64,000 bases of DNA from positions 2,914,001 through 2,978,000 of the forward strand of contig NZ_CP130943.1 in NCBI RefSeq assembly GCF_030656875.1. Reading direction: 5' to 3'. The notes under the pieces are model-generated. The model was given only the letters and a program-made list of their open reading frames with translations, did no database searches and was not told the origin of the DNA. Source of the DNA: Prescottella sp. R16 (GTDB lineage Bacteria; Actinomycetota; Actinomycetes; Mycobacteriales; Mycobacteriaceae). The translations under genes and the position numbers were made by a program. Position 1 is the stretch's first letter; each line of letters opens with the position of its first letter. Below, in pieces: positions 1-9,089 of the stretch.

Positions 1-105
1 CAGGCGGGCGGTCCGACTCGGGGGTGGGGGTGTCGGTGTGGGCACGGAAGGAGTCGCCTTCGGAGTGGTGGCCGTGGGTGTGGGTGTGGTCGCTGTCGTC
101 GTCAT
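1..105 (-). CDS. cysT: Sulfate ABC transporter permease CysT, N-terminal fragment (cut by window edge)
   Basis: An open frame begins with ATG at 105 and runs off the window start without a stop. Its ATG overlaps the stop of the sulfate-binding protein gene (shared ATGA), the usual coupling in a subI-cysT operon. The 35 visible residues are almost all Thr, Pro and Ala, ending in an Arg, with no membrane segment yet. The sequence therefore shows only an open, coupled frame. The permease call rests on the conserved actinobacterial order subI-cysT-cysW-cysA and on the neighbouring substrate-binding gene. Confidence 0.6.
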   Translation of the reverse strand, partial: MTTTATTPTPTATTPKATPSVPTPTPPPPSRTARL

Positions 106-1133
106 GAGGTTGCGTTCTCGTAGATGGCGGCGATCTTGCCCGAGTCCTGATCGAACAGATCCTGGTCGACGGTGTCCCAGCCGCCGAGGTCGGCGACGGT
201 CCACAGCTGCTGTGGTTCCGGGAAGTCGGCGGCGTACTCGGCTGCCACGGCCGGGTCGACGGGACGGAACCCGGCCTCGGCCCACCCGCGCTGCGCCGGC
301 GCCGTGTAGAGGAAGTCCCGGAACGTCACCGCGGTCGCCCGGTTGCGGCCGGTCGAGACGACCGCGACGGGATTCTCCACCTTGAACGTCTCGGGCGGGG
401 TGACGTGCTCGACCGGATCGCCCTTGCGTTCGGTGAACAGGGCCTCGTTCTCGTAGCTGAGCAGCACGTCACCGGTGCCCTGCAGGAACATTTCGGTGGC
501 CTCGCGACCCGACTTGGGTTGCACCGTCACGTGCTCGGTCACCAACTTCTCGAGGTAGTCGAGTCCGGCCTGCGGATCCTTGCCGCCGTTGCTCTCGACG
601 GCATACGGCGCCAACAGGTTCCATTTCGCCGATCCGGAACTGAACGGATTCGGCGTCACCACCTCGACACCGGGCCGCAGCAGGTCGTCCCAGTCCCGGA
701 TGTTCTTCGGATTCCCCTCCCGCACCACGAGCGTGATGACCGAACCGAACGGCACCCCGCCGTACGCGTCCTCGTTCCAGCTCTCGTCGACGAGACCGGC
801 GTCCACCAGCCGGGTGATCTCGGGTTCCACCGAGAAGCTCACCAGATCCGCATGCACACCGTCCGACACCTTGCGGGACTGGTCGCCCGACGGCCCATAC
901 GACGGATTGAAGCGCACCCCAGCCCCCTCGGGCGTTTCCGCGAACGCCGCGGTGACCTTGTCGTAGCCGGGTTTCGGCACGCCGTACGCGAACAGATTGA
1001 TCGTGCCTCCGCTGCCGTCGGCACCGATGTCGCCACCGCCCATGACGTCGCTCGGCCCGCCGCTACACGCCGTCAGCACGGCGGCACCGATCGCGACCAG
1101 CACGGTCGGCAACATACGGGAGCGGTGTTTCAT
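102..1133 (-). CDS. subI: Sulfate-binding lipoprotein of an ABC transporter (copy 1)
   Basis: This 343-aa extracytoplasmic solute-binding protein should capture sulfate or thiosulfate for the CysTWA importer encoded next. The N-terminus is a lipoprotein signal: basic MKHRSR, a hydrophobic stretch, then the lipobox LTAC with Cys at residue 23. The rest has the CysP/Sbp pattern, including NLFAYGVPKPG near the start, SYGPSGDQSR, and the TPNPFSSGSAKWNLL segment that lies by the anion site in this family. GGAAGG lies about 10 nt before the ATG. It corresponds to Rv2400c in M. tuberculosis. A second copy of identical length lies upstream on the same strand. This copy is the one joined to the permease gene, so it is probably the principal receptor. 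Expression is probably set by the Cys leader peptide at 1318-1410. Confidence 0.93.
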   Translation of the reverse strand: MKHRSRMLPTVLVAIGAAVLTACSGGPSDVMGGGDIGADGSGGTINLFAYGVPKPGYDKVTAAFAETPEGAGVRFNPSYGPSGDQSRKVSDGVHADLVSFSVEPEITRLVDAGLVDESWNEDAYGGVPFGSVITLVVREGNPKNIRDWDDLLRPGVEVVTPNPFSSGSAKWNLLAPYAVESNGGKDPQAGLDYLEKLVTEHVTVQPKSGREATEMFLQGTGDVLLSYENEALFTERKGDPVEHVTPPETFKVENPVAVVSTGRNRATAVTFRDFLYTAPAQRGWAEAGFRPVDPAVAAEYAADFPEPQQLWTVADLGGWDTVDQDLFDQDSGKIAAIYENATS

Positions 1134-1317
1134 CGGGGGTCAACCTTCCTGCCGAGCGGATACGCGCGGGGATTCGGGCACAGCAAACTCGGATCGGACT
1201 CCGAGCGGGAGCGACGTCCGGGAGAAAACGAGCACAGGGCGGCTCCGCGTCCCGATGCGGGACAGCGGGCGACGGTCACACGGACCGGACTCGAAAAGGG
1301 GGGGAACGCCGAAACTG

Positions 1318-1410
1318 TTATCGACAACAGTGGATGTCGGCGACCGCTAAACCGCCGACCGCGATCAACGCCAGTTCATGGCGGACTCGGGGAGCGGTGA
1401 CGTGCGGCAC
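1318..1410 (-). CDS. Cys-codon leader peptide upstream of subI copy 1 (30 aa)
   Basis: GTG at 1410 opens a 30-codon frame ending RVRHELALIAVGG...DIHCCR, with two adjacent TGT Cys codons just before the last Arg and the TAA stop. A -10 element TAGAGT ends 7 nt before the GTG, so the mRNA probably starts at the start codon (leaderless). A peptide differing at few positions precedes the second sulfate-binding gene, which shows selection on the peptide or its RNA. Short leaderless frames with terminal Cys codons before sulfur-assimilation genes are known in mycobacteria as cysteine-responsive attenuators, where translation through the Cys codons controls the downstream gene. That mechanism is inferred here from family resemblance. 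About 184 nt separate its stop from the subI start. Confidence 0.8.
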   Translation of the reverse strand: MPHVTAPRVRHELALIAVGGLAVADIHCCR

Positions 1411-1463
1411 GGGGGCGACTCTAGCAGAGCCCGACCCCGTGCCCCACATCTGTACGGGCAGTG

Positions 1464-1541
1464 TCAGCGGGTGAAGAACCACGCGACGACGACCAGAACG
1501 ATCAATGCGATCAGTGCGATGGTCACGCGGGAGCGCGGCAT
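1464..1541 (-). CDS. Very small single-pass membrane protein (25 aa)
   Basis: ATG at 1541 follows directly after the TAG stop of the 73-aa gene and encodes 25 residues beginning MPRSRVTIALIALIV and ending WFFTR. A basic N-terminus, about 16 continuous hydrophobic residues and a terminal Arg form one clear transmembrane helix. A good Shine-Dalgarno, GGAGGA, lies about 7 nt before the ATG inside the end of the preceding gene. This argues that the frame is translated even though it is too short for routine gene calling. It is the last gene of the unit subI copy 2, 73-aa protein, 25-aa protein. The function is unknown. A role as a small subunit or modulator of the sulfate system is only inference from position. 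Confidence 0.6.
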   Translation of the reverse strand: MPRSRVTIALIALIVLVVVAWFFTR

Positions 1542-1763
1542 CTAGTAGTCCTCCACCTTCGTCTCGGCCGGCCGGCCGGTCGGGTCGACGAGCTCGCCGC
1601 GCCCCAGCAGTGTGAACACCGCCGACAGGGCACGGTCGAGCAACCATGCGATACCGAAGCAGGCCGGAATCATCACCGCGAGCACCAGGATCACCTGGGG
1701 GACGAACGGCAGGCCGGCGACCCACAGTTCGGTGCCGTCCCACCAGCTCGCGATTCGATCCAC
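1542..1763 (-). CDS. Small membrane protein, function unknown (73 aa)
   Basis: This frame begins with GTG at 1763, 9 nt after the stop of subI copy 2, and is probably translated by coupling because no strong ribosome site precedes it. The protein has an amphipathic start (MDRIASWWDGTELW), a long hydrophobic region at about residues 18-50 that can hold one or two membrane helices, and a charged C-terminal tail of about 20 residues. I do not recognise a named family. Its stop is followed without a gap by the 25-aa gene. Its place directly behind a sulfate-binding gene suggests a link to sulfur uptake, but nothing in the sequence shows a catalytic or transport motif. Confidence 0.7.
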   Translation of the reverse strand: MDRIASWWDGTELWVAGLPFVPQVILVLAVMIPACFGIAWLLDRALSAVFTLLGRGELVDPTGRPAETKVEDY

Positions 1764-1772
1764 CCGGTCAGC

Positions 1773-2804
1773 CTACTTCGTCGCATTCTCGTAGACGACG
1801 GCGATGCTGCCGCTGCCCGGCCGGAACAGATCGGTGTCGACGGTGTCCCAGCCGCCCAGGTCGTCGATCGACCACAGCTGCTGCGGTTCCGGGAAGTCGG
1901 CAGCGTACTCGGCTGCCACCGCCGGGTCGACGGGACGGAACCCGGCGCGGGCCCAGAGCCGCTGCGCCTCGGTCGTGTACAGGTAGTCCCGGAACGCCGT
2001 CGCCCCGTCGATGTTCGGGCTGTTCGACAGCACCGCGACCGGATTCTCGATCGCGAACGTGACGGGCGGGGTGACGTGCTCGACCGGATCGCCCTTGCGT
2101 TCGGTGAACAGGGCCTCGTTCTCGTAGCTGACGAGGACGTCACCGGTGCCCTGCAGGAACGTCTCGGTGGCCTCGCGACCCGACTTGGGTTGCACCGTCA
2201 CGTGCTCGGTCACCAACTTCTCGACGTAGTCGAGTCCGGCCTGCGGATTCTTCCCGCCGTCGCTCGCAGCAGCATACGGGGCCAACAGATTCCATTTCGC
2301 CGACCCGGAACTGAACGGATTCGGCGTCACCACCTCGATGCCCGGCCGCAGCAGATCGTCCCAGTCCCGGATGTTCTTCGGATTCCCCTCCCGCACCACG
2401 AGCGTCACCACCGAACCGAACGGAATCCCCCGGTATGCGTCCCGGTTCCAGCTCTCGTCGACGAGACCGGCGTCCACCAGCCGGGTGACGTCCGGTTCCA
2501 CGGAGAAGCTCACGATGTCGGCGCGAGCCCCGTCGCGCACCTTGCGGGACTGGTCTCCCGACGGCCCGTACGACGCGTTGAACTGGACTCCCTGCCCCTC
2601 TTCGGTGTCCGCGAATCCAGCGGTGACCTTGTCGAATCCGGGCTTCGGGACGGCGTACGCGAACAGGTTGACCGTCCCGCCGCTGCCGTCGGAGACGGTC
2701 TCGCCACCGCCGGTGACATCACTCGAACCACCCGCGCACGCCGTCGACACGGCGGCGGTGATCGCAACGAGGGCGGTCAGGAACGAACGGGAACGAAGTC
2801 GCAT
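1773..2804 (-). CDS. subI: Sulfate-binding lipoprotein of an ABC transporter (copy 2)
   Basis: This second 343-aa binding protein has exactly the same length as copy 1 and is very similar throughout. It shares NLFAYAVPKPG, the SYGPSGDQSR segment and the TPNPFSSGSAKWNLL region. ATG at 2804 is chosen because it gives MRLRSRSF followed by a hydrophobic stretch and the lipobox STAC with Cys at residue 23, matching copy 1. A longer frame upstream adds 15 residues without signal-peptide character. It is not followed by a permease but by two tiny membrane-protein genes. It may serve the same CysTWA permease with different affinity, or be a recently duplicated receptor. A Cys leader peptide lies 84 nt upstream at 2889-2978. 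Confidence 0.92.
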   Translation of the reverse strand: MRLRSRSFLTALVAITAAVSTACAGGSSDVTGGGETVSDGSGGTVNLFAYAVPKPGFDKVTAGFADTEEGQGVQFNASYGPSGDQSRKVRDGARADIVSFSVEPDVTRLVDAGLVDESWNRDAYRGIPFGSVVTLVVREGNPKNIRDWDDLLRPGIEVVTPNPFSSGSAKWNLLAPYAAASDGGKNPQAGLDYVEKLVTEHVTVQPKSGREATETFLQGTGDVLVSYENEALFTERKGDPVEHVTPPVTFAIENPVAVLSNSPNIDGATAFRDYLYTTEAQRLWARAGFRPVDPAVAAEYAADFPEPQQLWSIDDLGGWDTVDTDLFRPGSGSIAVVYENATK

Positions 2805-2888
2805 GAGAGGAGTGCCTTTCCGGCAGGCCGAAGTGGTACGAGAGGACACCCGGCGGCAGGCCGGGTGACGGGGTGCAGGGAAACCGGT

Positions 2889-2978
2889 TCAGCGACAGAG
2901 AATGTCGGCTACCGCCAGGTCACCGACCGCGATCAACGCCAGTTCGTGGCGGACGCGGTGGGCGATGACGGTGGACAC
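2889..2978 (-). CDS. Cys-codon leader peptide upstream of subI copy 2 (29 aa)
   Basis: GTG at 2978 starts a 29-codon frame reading MSTVIAHRVRHELALIAVG and ending DILCR before TGA. It is nearly the same as the leader at 1318-1410 in the core RVRHELALIAVG and in VADI..C.R, but has one Cys codon instead of two. A -10 element TACTGT ends 7 nt before the GTG, the same leaderless layout as the other copy. Known mycobacterial Cys leader peptides act as cysteine-sensing attenuators for sulfur genes, and that role is inferred here. The distance to the binding-protein start is 84 nt, 100 nt shorter than in copy 1, so the intervening regulatory RNA has diverged although the peptide has not. Confidence 0.78.
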   Translation of the reverse strand: MSTVIAHRVRHELALIAVGDLAVADILCR

Positions 2979-3095
2979 GGCGCAGACAGTAACAGAGGCC
3001 GGACCCGCCGCCGAGGGTTGAAATCGGACTGCGGCAAAGTACCCGTCGCCGGGGAATCGTGGACGCGGACTCGATGCCGGGTCGATGATGAACAG

Positions 3096-5018
3096 ATGAC
3101 GTCACTGCCCGAGCATCGCAGCGTCTTTCCACCGATCGACGACTACGCGTTCCTGTCCGACTGCGAAGTGAACTGTCTGATCGCCCGCAACGGGTCCGTG
3201 GAGTGGATGTGCGTACCCCGGCCGGACTCCCCCAGCATCTTCGGCGCCCTCCTCGACCGCAGTGCCGGACACTTCCGGATCGGCCCGTACGGCCAGAACG
3301 TCCCCGAGGCCCGCCGGTATCTACCGGGCGGACTCATCGTCGAAACGACGTGGCAGACCCAGACCGGATGGCTGATCGTGCGGGACGCCCTGGTGATGGG
3401 CCGCTGGCACGCCAACGAACAGCGCTCCCCCACCCGACGGCGGACACCGTCGGACTGGGACGCCGAGCACATCCTGCTGCGCACCGTGAAGTGTGTGAAC
3501 GGCACCGTCGAACTCGAGATGAGCTGCGAACCCGCGTTCGACTACCACCGGGCACCCGCGGAATGGGAGTACACCGGCAAGGTGTACGAGGAGGCCACCG
3601 CCACGTGCCGGGCAACCGTCGGCGGCGACCATCCGACGCTGCGGCTCACCTCGAACCTGCGGATCGGGATCGAGGGACGCGAGGCCCGTGCCCGTACCCG
3701 CATGGTCGAGGGCGACAACGCGTTCGTCGCGCTCTCCTGGTCCGACGTGCCGGCCCCGCAGACGTTCGACGAAGCCGCCGCCCGGATGTGGCAGACCACC
3801 GAGTGCTGGCGGCAGTGGGTCACGATCGGCCGGTTCCCGGACCATCCCTGGCGCGGGCACCTGCAGCGCAGCGCCCTCACCCTCAAGGGGCTGACGTACG
3901 CGCCGACCGGCGCCCTCCTCGCCGCCCCCACCACATCGCTCCCGGAGACGCCGGGCGGCGAACGCAACTGGGACTACCGGTACGCGTGGGTGCGCGACTC
4001 GACGTTCGCGCTGTGGGGCCTCTACACCCTCGGCCTCGACCGGGAGGCGAACGACTTCTTCTCGTTCATCTTCGACTCGAGCCGCAGCGAGGACGGCTAC
4101 CCGGCACCGCTGCAGGTCATGTACGGCGTCGGCGGCGAGCACACCCTCGTCGAAGAGGAACTCGACCACCTGCACGGATACGACGGCGCCCGCCCGGTCC
4201 GCATCGGCAACGGCGCCTACGACCAGAACCAGCACGACATCTGGGGCACCATGCTCGACTCGGTGTATCTGCACGTGCGGTCCCGCGACCAGGTGCCCGA
4301 AACCCTGTGGCCGCTGCTCAAACGGCAGGTCGAAGAGGTCGTCAAGAACTGGAGACAACCCGACCGCGGCATCTGGGAGGTGCGCGGCGAACCACAGCAC
4401 TTCACGTCGTCGAAGATCATGTGCTGGGTGGCGCTCGACCGCGGCGCGAAACTCGCGGCACTGCACGGGGAGAAGAGCTACGCGCAGCAGTGGACGGACC
4501 TCGCCGACGAGGTCAAGGCCGACGTCCTCGAGCACGGTGTCGACGAACGCGGGGTGCTCACACAACGCTACGGGCACCCGTCCCTCGACGCGTCGCTGCT
4601 GCTCGCCCCGCTGCTGCGGTTCCTGCCCGCCGACGACCCCCGCATCCGGGCGACGGTCCTCGCGATCGCCGACGAACTCACCGAGGAGGGCCTCGTCCTG
4701 CGCTACCGGGTCGACTCCACGGACGACGGCCTGTCCGGGGAGGAGGGCTCGTTCACGATCTGCTCGTTCTGGCTCGTCTCCGCGCTCGTCGAGATCGGGG
4801 AACTGCCACGCGCCAAGGCCCTGTGCGAGCGGCTCCTCGCGTTCGCCAGCCCCCTCGAGCTGTACGCAGAGGAGATCGACCCCAAGACCGGTCGGCACCT
4901 CGGTAATTTTCCGCAGGCGTTCACCCATCTGGCGCTCATCAATGCCGTCGTCCACGTCATCCGGGCCGAGGAGGACGGGCACACCGGAACCTTCCAGCCC
5001 GCCCACGGGCCGATGTGA
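3096..5018 (+). CDS. Glycoside hydrolase family 15 protein, trehalase-like (640 aa)
   Basis: This protein of the GH15 glucoamylase/trehalase family has the position of Rv2402. In mycobacteria the related enzyme hydrolyses trehalose to glucose. An N-terminal beta-sandwich domain (about 1-230, starting PIDDYAFLSDCEVNCLI) is followed by the (alpha/alpha)6 barrel. The family signature NWDYRYAWVRDSTFALWG lies at about residue 290. The two expected catalytic acids are visible: Glu428 in GIWEVRGEP and Glu549/Glu550 in GEEGSFTICSFW. ATG at 3096 is used because it begins MTSLPEHRSVFPPIDDYAF like relatives. It is monocistronic or joined to the VOC gene. There is no signal peptide, so it acts in the cytosol. 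Whether the substrate is trehalose or another alpha-glucoside cannot be fixed from the sequence. Confidence 0.88.
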   Translation: MTSLPEHRSVFPPIDDYAFLSDCEVNCLIARNGSVEWMCVPRPDSPSIFGALLDRSAGHFRIGPYGQNVPEARRYLPGGLIVETTWQTQTGWLIVRDALVMGRWHANEQRSPTRRRTPSDWDAEHILLRTVKCVNGTVELEMSCEPAFDYHRAPAEWEYTGKVYEEATATCRATVGGDHPTLRLTSNLRIGIEGREARARTRMVEGDNAFVALSWSDVPAPQTFDEAAARMWQTTECWRQWVTIGRFPDHPWRGHLQRSALTLKGLTYAPTGALLAAPTTSLPETPGGERNWDYRYAWVRDSTFALWGLYTLGLDREANDFFSFIFDSSRSEDGYPAPLQVMYGVGGEHTLVEEELDHLHGYDGARPVRIGNGAYDQNQHDIWGTMLDSVYLHVRSRDQVPETLWPLLKRQVEEVVKNWRQPDRGIWEVRGEPQHFTSSKIMCWVALDRGAKLAALHGEKSYAQQWTDLADEVKADVLEHGVDERGVLTQRYGHPSLDASLLLAPLLRFLPADDPRIRATVLAIADELTEEGLVLRYRVDSTDDGLSGEEGSFTICSFWLVSALVEIGELPRAKALCERLLAFASPLELYAEEIDPKTGRHLGNFPQAFTHLALINAVVHVIRAEEDGHTGTFQPAHGPM

Positions 5019-5053
5019 CACGGATTGCCGGTGACGCGTGTCACTATCGGAGG

Positions 5054-5428
5054 ATGCTGGATCATCTGGGAATCCAATGTGACGACACTGCGGCGAGTGC
5101 CGCGTTCTACGACAAGGTGCTGGCCCCGCTCGGCGCCGTCCGCATAGCGGAACACGGCCCGATCATCGGATACGGGATCCCACCGAACCCCGACTTCTGG
5201 ATCAGCCCGCGAGTGCCCGCCGACGCCGGGTTCCGCGAGAACCACTTCGCGTTCGCCGCACCCACCCGCGCCGTGGTCGACGCCTTCTTCGCCGCCGCCG
5301 TCGACGCCGGCGCCGAGGTGCTGCACGAGCCGCGCGAGTGGCCGGAATACCACCCCGGCTACTACGGCGCGTTCGTGCGGGACCCCGACGGCAACAACGT
5401 CGAAGCCGTCTGTCACGCCCCGGAGTAG
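5054..5428 (+). CDS. VOC/glyoxalase-fold protein (124 aa)
   Basis: This is a small vicinal-oxygen-chelate protein beginning MLDHLGIQCDD.AASAAFYDKVL, the typical first beta-alpha-beta unit of the family, and ending FVRDPDGNNVEAVCH with the usual C-terminal Glu of the metal site. Family members bind a divalent metal and act on small carbonyl or aromatic compounds, or only bind ligands. The substrate is unknown. ATG at 5054 matches the family N-terminus, but GGAGG directly abuts it. An in-frame GTG at 5015 overlapping the trehalase stop (GTGA) would add 13 residues and give translational coupling. That alternative places an 8-bp inverted repeat (5015-5022/5037-5044) inside the gene. Confidence 0.8.
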   Translation: MLDHLGIQCDDTAASAAFYDKVLAPLGAVRIAEHGPIIGYGIPPNPDFWISPRVPADAGFRENHFAFAAPTRAVVDAFFAAAVDAGAEVLHEPREWPEYHPGYYGAFVRDPDGNNVEAVCHAPE

Positions 5429-5437
5429 GGGCGCCGG

Positions 5438-6370
5438 TCAGTACGTGCGGCGCAGGAGGCGTTCGGCGTCCGCACCGATCTCGCGGACGACGTCCCCGGC
5501 CGGGCGGACCGAGGTGACGAGCCCCGCCGCCTCCCCCGCATACACGACACCGACGGTGGTGTCGGCGGGATCGTAGGCGGCGGCGAGGGTGGCGTTGTCC
5601 GCGCCCTGCCCGTGCCACCGTTCGGTGTACGCGTTGACGAGGGCTCGTCCACCCCAGCGCTGCGGCCACGGCTGGTCCCGGGCCTGATCGAAGATCGACG
5701 TGTAGACGGTGTCGGCGGAGTCGGCCTCGACGAGCCGCTGCCGCGCGAAGTCCGGTCCGGTGGTCTCCGGGCTCGCGAGCAGGGCGGTCCCGATCCAGCC
5801 GCCCGCGGCGCCGGCGGCGATCACGGCGGCCAGCCCGCGTCCGGTGGCGATACCGCCCGCCGCGATCACCGGCAGGTCGGTGGCCTCGAGGATCTGTTGC
5901 AGCAGCGGCAGTGTGCCGATCCGGCCCGTGTGGCCACCGGCCTCGGTGCCCTGCGCCACCACGAAGTCGACACCCGCAGCCTCCACCACCCGCAGGTCCT
6001 CGATCGTGTTGATCTGCGAACCCACCAGGGCGCCACACGCTTTCGCGCGCGGCACGAACGGCGCCGGATCACCGAACGACAGCGAGATCACGTCCGGCTC
6101 CTCGCCGATCGCGGCGTCGAGCAGGGCGTCGTCGTCGTACAGCGACCACGTCATGAGCCCGACACCGAGCTTGCCGCCGCCGAGTTCCCGGGCCACCGCG
6201 GACTCGGCGGCGATCCACTCCGGGGTGGCGTAGCGGGCGGCCCCGAGTAACCCGAGCCCACCGGCCCGCGTCACTTCCCCCGCCAGACGGCCTCCGGCCC
6301 GTCCACCCATCGGGGCACCGACGATCGGCACCTCCAGTCCCAGTTCCCGGGTCAGCCAGGTGTCGATCAC
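5438..6370 (-). CDS. Nitronate monooxygenase family flavoprotein (310 aa)
   Basis: This TIM-barrel FMN enzyme of the 2-nitropropane dioxygenase family oxidises nitronates or related compounds. Visible features are the N-terminal VPIVGAPMGG flavin-binding loop, AQGTEAGGHTG near residue 180 with the catalytic His, and the phosphate-binding loops VIAAGGIATG and IGTALLASPE. GTG at 6370 is preceded at 4 nt by AAGGAG. The ribosome site lies at the end of a three-fold 11-bp tandem repeat that fills most of the 49-nt gap after lepA, which is on the same strand and may be co-transcribed. The true substrate is unknown. Many members detoxify propionate-3-nitronate. Confidence 0.87.
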   Translation of the reverse strand: MIDTWLTRELGLEVPIVGAPMGGRAGGRLAGEVTRAGGLGLLGAARYATPEWIAAESAVARELGGGKLGVGLMTWSLYDDDALLDAAIGEEPDVISLSFGDPAPFVPRAKACGALVGSQINTIEDLRVVEAAGVDFVVAQGTEAGGHTGRIGTLPLLQQILEATDLPVIAAGGIATGRGLAAVIAAGAAGGWIGTALLASPETTGPDFARQRLVEADSADTVYTSIFDQARDQPWPQRWGGRALVNAYTERWHGQGADNATLAAAYDPADTTVGVVYAGEAAGLVTSVRPAGDVVREIGADAERLLRRTY

Positions 6371-6378
6371 GATGCTCC

Positions 6379-6411
6379 TTCCGAGCGGCTTCCGAGCGGC
6401 TTCCGAGCGGC
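6379..6411. repeat. Three perfect tandem copies of an 11-bp unit
   Basis: The unit TTCCGAGCGGC is repeated three times without change at 6379-6389, 6390-6400 and 6401-6411, between the end of lepA and the start of the nitronate monooxygenase gene. On the coding strand each unit reads GCCGCTCGGAA, and the last copy runs into the AAGGAG ribosome site. Such a repeat can change copy number by slippage, altering the spacing between the two genes. Confidence 0.9.
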
Positions 6412-6419
6412 GCAGCCGC

Positions 6420-8279
<1,860 letters not shown>

Positions 8280-8440
8280 GCCCAAATCCCTCGTCTCACT
8301 CGCACATCGTTCATCGACTCGGCACAGCGTCACCCGCGTCCCGTGCCACCCCATCATCCCTTGAAGGTGGGCGCACGTACACATCCAGGGTCGTCGCGGC
8401 CCACCCGGACGGGCCGCGGTCACCGTTAAGCTCGGGCGTC

Positions 8441-9010
8441 ATGGCGAGCACGTGGGGCACCATCGGCAGAAAGCTCGGCGACTACGCGACCCGTGAGGGC
8501 CCGAAACTGCTGCGGCAACTGCGCACCAGCGCACCCGTCACCCGCGCGACCGCAACCGTGTCGGGGATGCTGTCCGCGCCGCAGCGTCCGGCGACGACGC
8601 CCGGCCGACCGGCGTCGCGCACGTCGGCGCCCACCGCGCACCGGGCGCGTCGCATCGACTACGCCCCGAGCCTCGACGGCCGGGCCGACCCCGGCGAGAT
8701 CGTGTGGACGTGGGTGGCCTACGAGGACGATCCGCGGCAGGGCAAGGACCGTCCGGTCCTCGTCGTCGGGCGCGACGGCGACACCCTGCTCGGATTGATG
8801 CTGTCGTCGAACAGCCGGCGCGACGACGACCCCGACTGGCTGCCCCTCGGCGCCGGGACGTGGGATGCGGAGAACCGGCCCAGCTGGGTGCGCCTGGACC
8901 GGGTGCTCGACGTCCCCGAGGCCGGTATTCGCCGCGAGGGCGCGATTCTCGACCGCGGCCGCTTCGATGCCGTCGCCACCCGGTTGCGGGCGGACTACAG
9001 CTGGCACTGA
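8441..9010 (+). CDS. PemK/MazF-fold protein without a partner antitoxin (189 aa)
   Basis: This is the orthologue by position of Rv2405. Residues 1-75 are basic and rich in Pro, Ala and Thr, probably disordered. From about residue 78 the sequence follows the PemK/MazF pattern: [27 protein letters not shown], then LMLSSNSR, and a C-terminal [10 protein letters not shown] segment. MazF toxins are mRNA endoribonucleases, but no antitoxin gene lies on either side, so calling it a toxin would be premature. The -10 element TAAGCT ends 8 nt before the ATG, suggesting a leaderless mRNA. It shares the promoter region with lepA on the other strand. Possible roles are RNA binding or an orphan nuclease. 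Confidence 0.82.
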   Translation: MASTWGTIGRKLGDYATREGPKLLRQLRTSAPVTRATATVSGMLSAPQRPATTPGRPASRTSAPTAHRARRIDYAPSLDGRADPGEIVWTWVAYEDDPRQGKDRPVLVVGRDGDTLLGLMLSSNSRRDDDPDWLPLGAGTWDAENRPSWVRLDRVLDVPEAGIRREGAILDRGRFDAVATRLRADYSWH

Positions 9011-9040
9011 GACCAGCTACGGTCCGACACCCTGCACCGG

Positions 9041-9079
9041 ACGACGGCCCCGGCGCGAACCACGCACCGGGGCCGTCGT
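9041..9079. terminator. Bidirectional hairpin between PemK-like gene and aquaporin gene
   Basis: A perfect 13-bp stem (9041-9053 with 9067-9079) of mostly G-C pairs encloses a 13-nt loop, between two convergent genes. No long T-run follows on either side, as is common for actinobacterial terminators. Confidence 0.75.
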
Positions 9080-9089
9080 CGCCGGGTCG

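Noticed and set aside
1461..3095. In-frame extension of the GH15 open frame by over 500 residues upstream
   Set aside because: It runs antisense through the sulfate-binding gene, and family alignment starts at MTSLPEH. The ATG at 3096 is sufficient.
3321..5021. Long minus-strand open frame (566 aa) opposite the GH15 gene
   Set aside because: It is an antisense shadow created by high-GC third positions. It has no recognisable domain, while the plus strand carries full GH15 motifs and catalytic acids.
5015..5044. Inverted repeat GTGACACG / CGTGTCAC with a 14-nt spacer after the GH15 stop
   Set aside because: Arms are short and the spacer is longer than typical for a terminator or operator, with no matching regulator. 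It could be chance and is mentioned only for the VOC start choice.
8441..9010. Calling the PemK-like gene half of a toxin-antitoxin system
   Set aside because: No short antitoxin frame precedes or follows it. The neighbours are lepA and an aquaporin gene.
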